A stretch of DNA of 64,000 nucleotides, taken from the NCBI GenBank assembly GCA_030278955.1, contig JAOANR010000014.1, positions 36,221,453-36,285,452 on the forward strand, written 5' to 3'. Each line of letters starts with the position of its first letter. Within the stretch, counting starts at the first letter, position 1. Origin of the DNA: Hygrophila difformis. Its lineage: Eukaryota; Streptophyta; Magnoliopsida; Lamiales; Acanthaceae. Position numbers and translations under genes: made by a program. A model generated the notes under the pieces. The model saw only the letters and a program-made list of their open reading frames with translations. It was not told where the DNA came from and did not search any database. Below are positions 44,703-54,399 of this stretch, piece by piece.

Positions 44703-45013
44703 TGGTTCCTTTGAAGCAGTGCTTGAATCTGCTTCTCATATGTGACCACTTTAGCTTTTTGGGCACATTTCTCTTTGTTTACCAGGGAAGCTGACGCTTT
44801 CCTGATTGGCTCTAATACTGTTTCCCATAGTGCTGTCATTGCTATATGGGAGGTTCGTATATTGTTGCGGACCATGTCCACATCACTCTGTTGTATTTGG
44901 CCAGCTGCTCGTGCATTAATCTCGAGCTGTCCAAAATGCTTCGATAGCTCCTCTAGGTTTTCTCTGAGGTGCCTGAATCTCGTAATGATGGAATCAGCTT
45001 CAAATGCTTCCAT
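44621..45013 (-). CDS. Pararetrovirus small ORF after polymerase
   Basis: A 130-codon frame whose ATG overlaps the end of the polymerase by 14 nt and whose end overlaps the next ORF by about 80 nt, as in compact viral genomes. Mostly helical with a basic C-terminus. Function not recognised; it could be an N-terminal part of the next gene separated by a frameshift. Confidence 0.5.
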   Translation of the reverse strand: MEAFEADSIITRFRHLRENLEELSKHFGQLEINARAAGQIQQSDVDMVRNNIRTSHIAMTALWETVLEPIRKASASLVNKEKCAQKAKVVTYEKQIQALLQRNHCRIPTKMLSKRKVTFPKAQVNSLPLG

Positions 45014-47000
45014 CTCTCGTCAAGAAATCTGCAAGAACATTTTCATGAGATTTTATAACATCAATATCATAAGTATAATATTGACATTCAGCTTGCCATC
45101 TGATAATACGAGCTTTTTCAATTTTTGATTCAAGTTTATTTTTTAAAAAAGCCCTAACATTAGTATTATCAACTTTTAATACAAATTTCTTTGCAAGTAA
45201 GAATAAAGGCCATTTTTTAAATATTTTCCATACTGCAAAGAATTCCTTCTCGTTAATATGCCAAAGTTTGGCTTGTTGTTCAGTGAACAACCCTCCTGTG
45301 TATCTACAAGGTTCTTGACCCGTAGTTGTTTTTCTCATGAGCACTCCTGCCCATCGAAAATCATTGGCGTCTGTGTAGACTACCAGCTCATCCTCATCCT
45401 GAGGTATCGCGAGTTTTGGCAAGCTATTGCAGACTTGCTTTAGTTCACGAATTCTCTTGGTATGGATTTCTTACCATTTCCATCTAGAGCTTTCAGTCTC
45501 TTTCAAGAGTGGTCTAAAATCCTTTCTATACTTTGCAAGGTCTTTAATAAACATACCCGCAAAATTTACAACTCCTCAGAAACTCTGAAGTTGTTTCTTG
45601 TCTTTTAATATATCAGGAAAATTGCGGATTTTCTCCACAATGTGTTCCTGTAACTCTATTCCTGCTTCATCAGTTTGAACTCCTAAGAATTCTATTTTGT
45701 TAGCAGCGATAGTGGCCTTTTTCTCAGAGAGAACTAGACCTTCCCTGTGACATGCATCAGAAAATATTTCAAGATGTTTAATATGCTCTTTAATATTTCG
45801 AGATGCAATCAGAATGTCATCTATGTAGACGAACATAAACTCTAGATAATCCTTAAATAGATTATCCATCTTTCTTTGGAATATCTGAGGGGCATTAGAA
45901 AGCCCCATTGGCATACCATTCCAAATATATTGCCCTTGTGGGGTGGAGAATGCTGTGATAGAAACCAGATTTGCAATCAAATTTAGAAAACACTTTAGCA
46001 CCTTTGATGCAATCAATTAAGTGTTCTCTACTCGGAATGTAATAACCATCAAACTGTATTATTTTGTTAATACCTTGATAGTTTATTACCAACCTGGGTT
46101 TACCTCTCTTTATTTCACCGTGGTTGCTTACCAAGAATCCAGGGCTACTATAAGCTGAGACTCCAGGCTCGATGAGTTTAAGATCAATATGCTCCTTGAT
46201 TAATTGCTGCATATCTTTCTTATCCTGCATATTCATTAAGATGGGTTTGTATCGAACATACTCATATTTATATTGTTCTTTTACCTGTAGAGTAGCTTCG
46301 ATCTTGTTTTTATCCCACCATGCCAGATGATCCTCGTTAAAGTTTCTCTGGATAAGTCTTTTGACATTTTCGAGGGACAATTTAGTTTCCCCATCAATGT
46401 CTACTGAAGTTATATTTAATGACTTCATTTCCTGCATTGCTTCTTTGAGGTTTATAATTTCCTCAATAGAAGCTTCATCGAATCCTTGCTGTCTAAAAGA
46501 CAACAAAGCCTTACCAAACTTTCTTTTATCCTGCATTTTTGGATGGGTTAGTTTGGCATCATTATCACCACGTTTGCTGCGAAATAATATAGGCATTAAC
46601 ATGTTGAATGCCTTTTCCCTGCGCAACACCTGTATCTCATTTCCACAACTTGTGGTAAATATTAACAAATTTCTTTTGTTATCTTGAACATATTTTGTAA
46701 AGGATTGTATAAAATTATTCCTAACAAAATATCCGCTCCTGTGTCATGAAAGTAAATAGGAGGCGTTTTTACCTTATACCAAGGTGTACCAAATGCTCCT
46801 CCAATCATGATATTGGCTTGTCGAATACCCTTATTTAGTACTAAGATTTTTTGGGAAAAATCTCTTCCTGCAATAATGGGTAATGATTCCATAGTTTCGC
46901 TAGGGAAAACTCCTGGTTTTGCCGTGCAAATACCTGATCCTGAATCAATATAAACTGCGAAATATTCTGACTTATATTCTTCCTATATTATCCCTACTGA
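45000..47000 (-). pseudogene. Pararetrovirus protease-reverse transcriptase-RNase H, broken
   Basis: In 5'-3' order on the minus strand: an aspartic protease motif (YIDSGSG, about 46950) with a later DTGADILLG; RT with a NYQGINK motif (about 46080) and YIDDIL (about 45830); and RNase H with VYTDAND (about 45390) and a terminal ADFLTRD. This is the caulimovirid polymerase layout without integrase. Frame changes occur near 46700 and between 46016 and 45895, and at least two stops lie between 45575 and 45430. It overlaps the small ORF downstream. The product would be non-functional. Confidence 0.88.
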
Positions 47001-47121
47001 GATATAAATGGAGAATGGACTTGTCATTTAATTCTGATGGTGTGACCCTTCAGATTAAATTCTATACCATTATCCTTTCTTACCCATGGTTTATGATTTT
47101 CGAGAAAACTTAATCCCAAAA

Positions 47122-48270
47122 TCATAACCCATTGTCTTTTCCGGCGGTGCCTAAGACTCTGATCTCGTGTCCTGCAATTTCAATTGTTCCTTCATAGGTT
47201 CCAATTGATGGCTGCTGCAAGTAGTATAAGTCATCACATGGAAAACGGTTAATCTTTTCAGTGATGTCGAATATTACTCGTATTTCTTTCCATCCTTCAG
47301 GGCATTTTATCTTTATATTATCTACCCCAATGGATTGAGGAGTTAGATCTTTGATGAACTCCTTCCCTTTATATGCCATAATTCTGTCTTCCGAAAAAGA
47401 CATACGGCTTGCGTACTCAATTCTAGCACTCGTTGATTTGTCTAGAATTGGATGATCTCTTATTTGTATGTCTACTCCTCCTAACCTTGGAATCTGGGTA
47501 GGATTTGGAGTCAAGACTTTAGCAAATTCCTTGAAAATTCTAGGAATTTCTATATATTCTTTCCTGAGAAATAAGTCAGAATGATGACTATTGGAAAGTG
47601 CATAAGAGATTCTATAAGTTATAGAATATGGTTTGTTCCCTTCTTTCATCAGATCTTTTCTTTTAAAATCCTGATGAAGGGTTAGAACTCTCCTAAAATC
47701 TTGGTCAGCTAAGTTATAGGAAATTCTGGGATGTATGTCAAACATTAATTTTCCAGCATATAAATTTCCTACCATAGTTCCAAGAAGACCATCTCTAAGG
47801 TTATTGATTCTTCTATCAGTGACTGATAGATGTAATTCAGAATCAATGCCTTCTTTGAAGGTTGCCTTAATTACAACTTCAATGGCTCCTATGTGGATCG
47901 ATTTCATAGTAATGGCGATTTCCTCCTTCATTCTGTTTAATTCCTCAAGAATTTCTTCTTTAGGAATTAATTGCATATCCATGACATTACAAGTAAGTTC
48001 CATAGGAATTGCAAACTCACCTGCACTTACCTTGTAGATGATGTTATGTCTTCTCTGGTTGAGTCCCATCTGGTTAAGAACTCGTCCAATCCCGCCAATT
48101 CTGAATCCGTCATATGGGCTGAGGTTGGAATCTTGTCGCATTATTCTTTCCATGGTTCGATTCGAGATCGTCATCCTTGAAAAGAATCCAGACAGGTTTT
48201 CAGTGGTCTGAATCCTGTCTTCTTCAGTCAGATTTGGTTGAAGATCCATCTGAATATGAGTCCGAGTCAC
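47122..48270 (-). CDS. Pararetrovirus movement protein (30K superfamily)
   Basis: A 382-codon intact frame overlapping the coat-protein end by 47 nt. The central region has the pattern typical of caulimovirid cell-to-cell movement proteins: an SIHIGAIEVVIK strand, then a TDRR motif, then GNLYAGKLMF. Such proteins modify plasmodesmata. Here the gene lies between coat protein and protease instead of at the genome front. The sequence between its stop and the protease motif (47000-47120) is degraded, so an original fusion to the polymerase cannot be excluded. Confidence 0.7.
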   Translation of the reverse strand: MTRTHIQMDLQPNLTEEDRIQTTENLSGFFSRMTISNRTMERIMRQDSNLSPYDGFRIGGIGRVLNQMGLNQRRHNIIYKVSAGEFAIPMELTCNVMDMQLIPKEEILEELNRMKEEIAITMKSIHIGAIEVVIKATFKEGIDSELHLSVTDRRINNLRDGLLGTMVGNLYAGKLMFDIHPRISYNLADQDFRRVLTLHQDFKRKDLMKEGNKPYSITYRISYALSNSHHSDLFLRKEYIEIPRIFKEFAKVLTPNPTQIPRLGGVDIQIRDHPILDKSTSARIEYASRMSFSEDRIMAYKGKEFIKDLTPQSIGVDNIKIKCPEGWKEIRVIFDITEKINRFPCDDLYYLQQPSIGTYEGTIEIAGHEIRVLGTAGKDNGL

Positions 48271-49672
48271 TTCTTAATTCTTCCTCGTAGATGCTTTCAT
48301 CCGAGGGGATGTCCTCAAACTGATAGACTGGTACCAGCTTTCCATGGTAGACTGCTTCCACGATATCCTCCGTGGCTTCGTACATTCGTACCTCACGATT
48401 CTGAGGGCAATCGGGTGAGATATGACCTCTGGCTCCACACTTCCAACAGTTGCAGTCCTTGAAACTTTCGTTGGCTCGGGTATTGGCTCGTCTGAATGTT
48501 CTCTTGGACGTCGTTCTCCCCGTGCTCCTTGCTGCTGAGCTAGTTGAACCTTGGGATGAACTCTTCGTCGTTCCCGTTCTTTGTCCAGTTTTGTATGATC
48601 TGGCCTTGCTCTTGGACCACCATGCTCTTCTTCTTCGGAATGGAGGTCTTCTGAAACTCCTACTGTATGAGCCTCGACTCTTCTTCTTTTTCCTCTTTTC
48701 TCCTGATTCTCCTATAATTGTTGGAAAATCGTTATTTTCACAGCAAAGAGCAGTTCTTTTTATTTTACCTCTTAGTCTCTTGATGTTCTTTTGGGCTGCT
48801 GCCTGTTGACACCATTCTCTGAGTTTATCCTTTAAGAAGGACATTCTTCGAGCTATTGAGTCCACTGTACCAGAGGGTACTGTGTACGATTGGATCAACA
48901 TTTCTCTCCATGGGCTGCACATCTTTGCAAAGAACATGGGACATGCTACTTCAGCTGTCATTTCACTCCGAAAATAGTATTTACGAAACCAATAGATGTA
49001 TTCGTCTACTGCGCAAATACTTCTTAACTCCATACCCAATAATGCTTAGGTATAGACCTTGATTTTTTCGGTTCTCTGTTCTTCAAAATACCCATCTCCT
49101 ACAAAATGGGTTTTGAATAAGAGGCCAAATCTTTCACAGATTGTGCTTTTGGATTCTCCCTCGAGTATTTGCTCTTTTAAAGCAGTCGTGGAGTTTTTCC
49201 AGCCCAGCTTTGCCGATCCTTCGAGACTCAGCTCTATTAATCTGACAAAGTTTTCTTTATCGAGTTCCAGGGTGGTTGCTGCAATCTTCATTGAAGCTAC
49301 CCATTCATCGATCAGGTCTTCGATGTTTCGGAAGTCGATAACGTCGAGGTTTAGTGTTATGCCATATGGATTTAATGGTTGTAACATCGTCTTGGCCCAC
49401 GGTGTGGATTCTGGTGCTCTACTTGGGTTCCGTCCTGGGTTTCGTCTTGCATTGAGATGCACCTCAGGATACCTGTTCATGTAGAACTCTGTACTTTCTC
49501 TCATTGGGACATCAGGCGGTCCATCGTGGGTCACGTTGGATCCTAATCCTTCCGCATAACCCAATTGAAGAACTTCATTGGGTTTTACATTAACCAGATC
49601 CATAATCCCAAGTTGGGAAAATGATTCTGCTAATTCTTGTAGATCTGATAGATCTGCCCTGGAAACACTCAT
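48224..49672 (-). pseudogene. Pararetrovirus coat protein with zinc knuckle, one in-frame stop
   Basis: One 483-codon frame with a single TAA at 49046-49048. The C-terminal half has a strongly basic Lys/Arg/Ser region, then a CX2CX4HX4C zinc knuckle (CWKCGARGHISPDC, about 48384-48425) and an acidic tail, the standard end of caulimovirid capsid proteins. The N-terminal part has conserved-looking Trp-rich helices. It overlaps the ORF upstream by 4 nt. Confidence 0.82.
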
Positions 49673-50052
49673 TCGACTGTTTTCAGGAGATCGATCATAA
49701 GCTCTTCTTGTGATTTCTGCTTTGGAACCATAGTTGCTTTACCCTTTTGATGTAAAGCTTGTACTGGTGCGAATGCATCTCTAATATTGGCTTGGTTATT
49801 CTTGGAAGATCCAGGAATATCCTTCTGCCTTTTCTTGATATCCGAAATGTCAAATTTCAGATTCAGAATTTCTTTCTTTAGGTCTTGAAATACTTTCAAG
49901 ATCTCATCTGTTGTCTGATTCAAGTTATCTATTTTCCCAGGTATAATTAATACCCAGTTACCAAAATCTTGAATCGTCTTTTGGATTTCTCTTAAGTCTT
50001 TTGATAACTTAGAGCTATCCGGATCAATTTCTTTCCAGTCCGTTCCTCTCAT
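49669..50052 (-). CDS. Pararetrovirus first ORF (virion-associated-protein-like)
   Basis: A 127-codon frame, the first after the primer site. It has a predicted coiled coil in the middle (about residues 45-90) and a Lys-rich region toward the C-terminus. The ATG/stop overlap with the coat protein frame is the compact 4-nt type. Small coiled-coil proteins with a basic tail in caulimovirids are virion-associated proteins; the match is by architecture only. Confidence 0.5.
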   Translation of the reverse strand: MRGTDWKEIDPDSSKLSKDLREIQKTIQDFGNWVLIIPGKIDNLNQTTDEILKVFQDLKKEILNLKFDISDIKKRQKDIPGSSKNNQANIRDAFAPVQALHQKGKATMVPKQKSQEELMIDLLKTVE

Positions 50053-50258
50053 TTTTAGGAAAGAAACTGATTTTGATAATATCTTGTCCCATGGACAAGT
50101 TCAAGAAATTCCTTTGGAATTTTCTATTTTTTATTTCCAAAATTTGGAAATAACTCGTGGGTTTCAAATTATTTGAATCCATTAAATAATTAAATCTTCT
50201 CCATTAAGAAATAAAATATTATAAATAATATAATTAATATGTTCTTCAATAAAACCTA

Positions 50259-50271
50259 GGCTCTGATACCA
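50259..50271 (-). other. Pararetrovirus primer-binding site (tRNA-iMet)
   Basis: TGGTATCAGAGCC on the minus strand, about 210 nt before the first ORF. Caulimovirids prime minus-strand synthesis with initiator tRNA-Met. A TATA-like TATATAAA lies at 50295-50302, just upstream. Confidence 0.8.
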
Positions 50272-50401
50272 ATTTTCAAGTGCATTGGGTGTCATTTATA
50301 TAGTGAAAACTTAAGTATATTGACAAAGGACTAGAGTAAATAAAGTCAAACTTTCTTGGGGTTTTAATGAAAGAAAGGAAAAGTTGTTGGGAATTAATTA
50401 A

Positions 50402-50532
50402 TTTTCAAATTGGTCCTTATGGCTTAATTTCATTCAACATGTGTTTGTAATGGCCTAATTCTGGAAATTCAACTTTTAATGGCCTAAAAGTGGAATAGAC
50501 TCCTTGTAATGGCCCTTTTTATTACTTTCCCC
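50402..50532 (-). repeat. Right terminal inverted repeat
   Basis: Inverse of 42770-42900 with the same GGCCATTA periodicity. Confidence 0.72.
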
Positions 50533-50541
50533 ATAATAGAT

Positions 50542-50762
50542 TTTAAACATTCTTAATCATAACATATTTAAAATATAAATGTTTCATTAAATATATGGTG
50601 TAAACAGTAAATTGACCTTAAAATATTGATAATATAAAATAACTAATCACCTAAAAACTTCCATACCATTCTAGCCAAATTCTACGTAATTTTTTTTTTC
50701 TTTTTAAAGAAGAAAAGAAAGAGAAGGGAAAAAAGACTAAAATACATCATAGTTTAATTGTT
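50542..50762. other. AT-rich spacer
   Basis: No feature recognised. Confidence 0.35.
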
Positions 50763-50803
50763 AGACATAATATCCTTTTTTTGGTGACAGACATAATATC
50801 CTT
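50763..50803 (-). mobile_element. Minimal retroposon footprint
   Basis: AGACATAATATCCTT is repeated exactly at 50763-50777 and 50789-50803 around only TTTTTGGTGAC. This looks like a poly(A) tail and a few bases of a SINE end, minus strand. Confidence 0.6.
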
Positions 50804-51341
50804 AATCCTTATTTATTTCAATTTAAATAAAAATGTAGTATATGAAACTCAAAGTAAATTTTAAAAAAAAAATTATATATAAGTAATTTGTATTGTAAAG
50901 GGATATAAGAAGTATTTTAATATTAACAATTGTAAAGATTTGTGGAAATTATAAATATTAATTTGGGTTGTAGTAATATTTTAACCCAAAAGCTCTAATA
51001 TTTTTTGAAGTGATCAAGACGTTCAAACATAATACAAACACAAGTGAATATAAACTTTCAATCAAACATATTTACCATTTTATTTTTCACAAAAAATAAT
51101 CTAAAGTGAATATTTAACATAAATATAAATATACAATACTAAACTTATCAAGTTTTCCACTTGCTCTCATTATTTTAGATATGAAAACGAAACTATTTAT
51201 ATTTAGTTTTTTACAGTAAAAATAATTTATTTTATGTTATGTTCATTTGGTTGTGGGTTTGATTTTCCTTCAATCTTCTTATTCTCTCATTTATTTCCCT
51301 TTTAAATTTTTGTTACATGCATTCCAACCACTATTTTAAGC
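50804..51341. other. AT-rich spacer
   Basis: No feature recognised. Confidence 0.35.
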
Positions 51342-51429
51342 AAAAGACTTTTTTTTGGTAAACAAGTCTGAGAAGGCGGGCAAAGAGAAAAAAGAAAAAG
51401 AAAAATCGAAAACACAAATAAAAGACTTT
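51342..51429 (-). mobile_element. 5'-truncated SINE with 10-bp target duplication
   Basis: AAAAGACTTT at 51342-51351 and 51420-51429 encloses a 68-bp body that begins, on the plus strand, with a T-run and GGTAAAC, the same tail as the SINE at 14991. The rest is A/G-rich. Confidence 0.62.
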
Positions 51430-51486
51430 GAATCTCATTTAATTAAAAAAATATATATTATCATTTTATATCCTCATATAAGTTCA

Positions 51487-51517
51487 ACACCCGTGCGCAG
51501 CAGGCGAAAAAATCTAG
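51487..51517 (+). mobile_element. Helitron-like 3' terminus
   Basis: An imperfect GC-rich hairpin (CCCGTGCGCAGCAGGCG) is followed by AAAAAAT and CTAG (51514-51517), then T. The next Helitron-like unit begins at once. Confidence 0.6.
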
Positions 51518-52260
51518 TCTATATAATAAATACTGAATACTTTTTGGCATGTGCAGACTCTTTTGTCCTTATTAAATTTAATTCATCATTCTTAATTTTA
51601 AAGGGTTAATCAGTCATTATATGCTCATTTATAGATCAACGGTTCTTAAGTTTACACGTAATCTGCTGACTAGTTACACGTCAACGGACACATCATCAAT
51701 ATCTATATTTAGAAAATAAATCTATCTATTAATATAACAAAATCTTGAGAAAATCTTCATATATATTTTAAAAAGATATAATTGATTACATATATATATA
51801 TATATATAAATTATTTGATTGTATACATAATATTTTTAAAAATATTAATACTATAATATTATTATCTATATAATAAATCCTGAATACTTTTTGGCATGTG
51901 CAGACTCTTTTGTCCTTATTAAATTAATTCATCATTCTTAATTTTAAGGGTTAATCAGTAATTATATGCTCATTTATAGATCAATTGTTCTTAAGTTTAC
52001 ACGTAATCTGCTGACTAATTACACGTCATCGGACACATCATCAATATCTATATTTAGAAAATAAATCTATCTATTAATAATATAATAAAATCTTGAGAAA
52101 ACTTCATATATATTTTAAAAAGATATAATTGATTACATATATATATATAAATTATTTGATTGGATACATAATATTTTAAAAAATATTAATACTATAATAT
52201 TATTAAATAAATTTAATTAAGTTATAAATTTATGTCTAAAAAATATATAATCATATATCA
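51518..52260 (+). repeat. Two tandem Helitron-like units
   Basis: Units at 51518-51865 and 51866 to about 52260 both start TCTATATAATAAAT and keep the word TTTTTGGCATGTGCAGACTC. About 90% alike by eye; also related to 15654 and 42000. Confidence 0.7.
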
Positions 52261-52612
52261 ATATAAGGAATATTGTAACACCCCGGATTTGGTAACCCAG
52301 GCCGGGATGTCACCGCCACACCTCCCTAGCAAGACACGGTTTCTCCGAGCTCACTAAAGAGATGCAAGGCTATGGTTTTCAGAATTTAAAATATTCAAGT
52401 AGCCCATTCATAGATAATTTAAAAATACTACATCAGAGTTGCAGCGAGAATATATAAAGTACGCAGCGGAAGTAAAGTGTATGCAGCGGAATTTGAAATA
52501 TAGGGCCGACATGGCCAAACCACGGGTTAAACAGACCCGTTCATGCAAGTCATGTAAAATAAATAATTAAGTATCCAAAATGATCCCCCAATGAGTGATC
52601 ATGCTCCGTACT

Positions 52613-54399
52613 CTGTAACAGAAAAAAAAATGAACAACGGTTTTTATCAGTATTATAAAATACTGAGTAAGTCAATCCTTACATAGCAATAAAGGGGTTA
52701 GATTTTTAGTAATTAAGATAAAACTTTTTGCCATGCATAAAAACATTTTATAAAAAAATGCGAAGATAATGCATACTTTAAAGACACATTTAATTTCATA
52801 ATTTAAAACTTAAGCATGGGCAATTATTTAAGACATGATTTAAAAACATGATTAATGCCGTAAGTAAGTAAATAAAAATTTGAGCTTTTAAAATTCTCAC
52901 CGATACGCCACCATCAAAACAATATTTAATTTAGCCGGCAATCCGGCGGCCGCAGCCAATTTCATAAATCTGAGCTTTTTAATATATTTCCCGTTACGCC
53001 ATCATCTCAACAATAGATAGCCGGTGATCCGGCGGCCGCAGCCAATATCGATAGTAACAGTTAGCCGGTGATCCGGCGGCCGCAGCCAATAGTAACAGTT
53101 AGCCGGTGATCCGGCGGCCTCAGCCAATTTCATAAGTAACATGTCATTTTAGCCGGTGATCCGGCGGCCGCAGCCGATACGCCATACCCAGTACCACTCC
53201 GTCGAGCCTCGAGTAACCCATACGGATACACTCGAGAGGGTAGGCCGTTGGTCTCTTGTGACCAAATACGCCATATCCAGTACCGCTCCGTCGAGCCTCG
53301 AGTAACCCATACGGATACACTCGAGAGGATAGGCCCAAAATAATAAGATGCCGTTTTGGCGATCTTTCGCGCGTGATAATCATTGCCGTTTTGGCACAAA
53401 ATGAACAATTAGGAGGGCACCCTGCAGAGCACTCACCCCCTGATTTTATGTAACCGATATTGTTTCAACTTTAGTGTAACGGGATTTTCAAAAATATAGC
53501 TTTATCGTATCACAAGATTTCGATCGTTGTTTAAAAGTTTCAAAATTTCACAAGTTAAAACCGATCGATGTCACAGTTTACGCCTTTTCAGTTTAAAAAT
53601 CCATTTCTTAGGCGATTGATCTGAAATTTTCACAGTAGCTCAAAAACATCCCAATGAACAACTTTCATGTTTTGAGTTTTTCGGAAAAATGATAGGAAGC
53701 ATGTCAAAAATCAAGTTTTCTACTCAAATAGTATGCTGTTAGGATTCAGGTTTGACAACTTTCAAAGATTTGACTCTTTATCATATCAAATGATCTCCAA
53801 AAATTCTGAAATTTCATATGCATATACTAGACATGATTATATGCAACTTTTGTTTAGAGCTCAAAGATTGGATCGGACTAGAAATGATAGAAATATGCTC
53901 ATCAAGTTCGGTTAAGAAAACTGTCAACCTTTGAAAATTCTTTAAAACGCAGAATATGTCCGACTTGATTTGGGGTATCAAAACTTGATGAAAATGCATG
54001 AAATTTTACAGAGGTATTCAAGACTCATAGATCTACAACTTTTGTTTAGATCATGAAGATTGGTTCGGACTAGAAATGATAGAAATAAGTTCATCAAGTT
54101 CGGTTATGAAATCTGTCAATTTTTGAAAATTCTTAAAAACGCAGAATATGTCCGACTTGATTTGGGGTATCAAAACTTGATGAAAAATTCTGAAATTTTT
54201 ACACAATATAGCTTAAGATCTTAGGATCAAAATATTAGTTTTGAGTTTTCAGGTTTGAACGCTCGAAGTAAGAGTTTTGCTCGGATTTCAGAAAATACGT
54301 AGATTGGGGTTTTTAGGTTTGATTTCAACGTTTCGTTTAAGATCCAATGTTTCGGATGTCTTTAAACCACCCATATTGATATGTAAGTTATTAACTTAC
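52613..54399 (-). other. Putative intron inside element B 3' LTR
   Basis: Minus strand donor AT|GTAAGTTAA at 54399; acceptor TTTTCTGTTACAG at 52613. Hairpin TCAGTATT, TTAT loop, AATACTGA at about 52647-52667; branch match CTGAT in the 3' arm. Confidence 0.5.
52936..53180 (-). repeat. GC-rich palindromic boxes in B LTR
   Basis: Five copies of a 28-bp box with a GCCGGTGATCCGGC palindrome and GCGGCCGC, at 52936, 53022, 53061, 53100 and 53152. Repeated in the right LTR at 61710-61955. Confidence 0.8.

Larger units (their letters stand above)
43200..50302 (-). mobile_element. Endogenous pararetrovirus (caulimovirid), near full length, decayed
   Basis: Read on the minus strand, the order is: primer site (50271), a small ORF, coat protein with zinc knuckle, movement protein, protease-RT-RNase H, two further ORFs, then an intergenic promoter (43541-43465). 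This is a complete circular caulimovirid gene set opened in the leader. Stops and frameshifts occur in the coat protein and throughout the polymerase, so it is a relic unable to produce virus as it stands. There is no integrase. The nearest known genus cannot be named from the sequence by eye. Confidence 0.85.
42761..50541. mobile_element. Mutator-like terminal-inverted-repeat unit enclosing a pararetrovirus copy
   Basis: The element is 42770-50532. The left end (from GAGGAAATGAAT) and the reverse complement of the right end (from GGGGAAAGTAAT) align over about 130 bp at roughly 70%. Both are built of repeated GGCCATTA words spaced about 30 bp. ATAATAGAT flanks both ends exactly (42761-42769, 50533-50541); a 9-bp duplication is typical of Mutator-like elements. 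No transposase was found inside. Almost the whole interior is a caulimovirid genome on the minus strand. Either the virus integrated into a short non-autonomous element, or the element acquired viral DNA and moved with it. Confidence 0.75.

Noticed and set aside
48450..48809. Leu-rich plus-strand frame opposite the coat protein
   Set aside because: Shadow of the Lys/Arg-rich coat-protein region on the other strand.
50295..50302. TATA-like box just upstream of the pararetrovirus primer site as a second promoter
   Set aside because: A start 30 nt downstream would fall in the primer site, and the surrounding DNA is AT-rich. The better promoter is at 43465-43541.
42761..50541. The viral copy as an infectious or activatable virus
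   Set aside because: The polymerase has several frame breaks and stops, and the coat protein has a stop; it is a relic.
53130..53408. 92-codon minus-strand frame repeated at 61905-62183
   Set aside because: It exists twice only because it is inside the two LTRs of element B and follows tandem GC-rich repeats.
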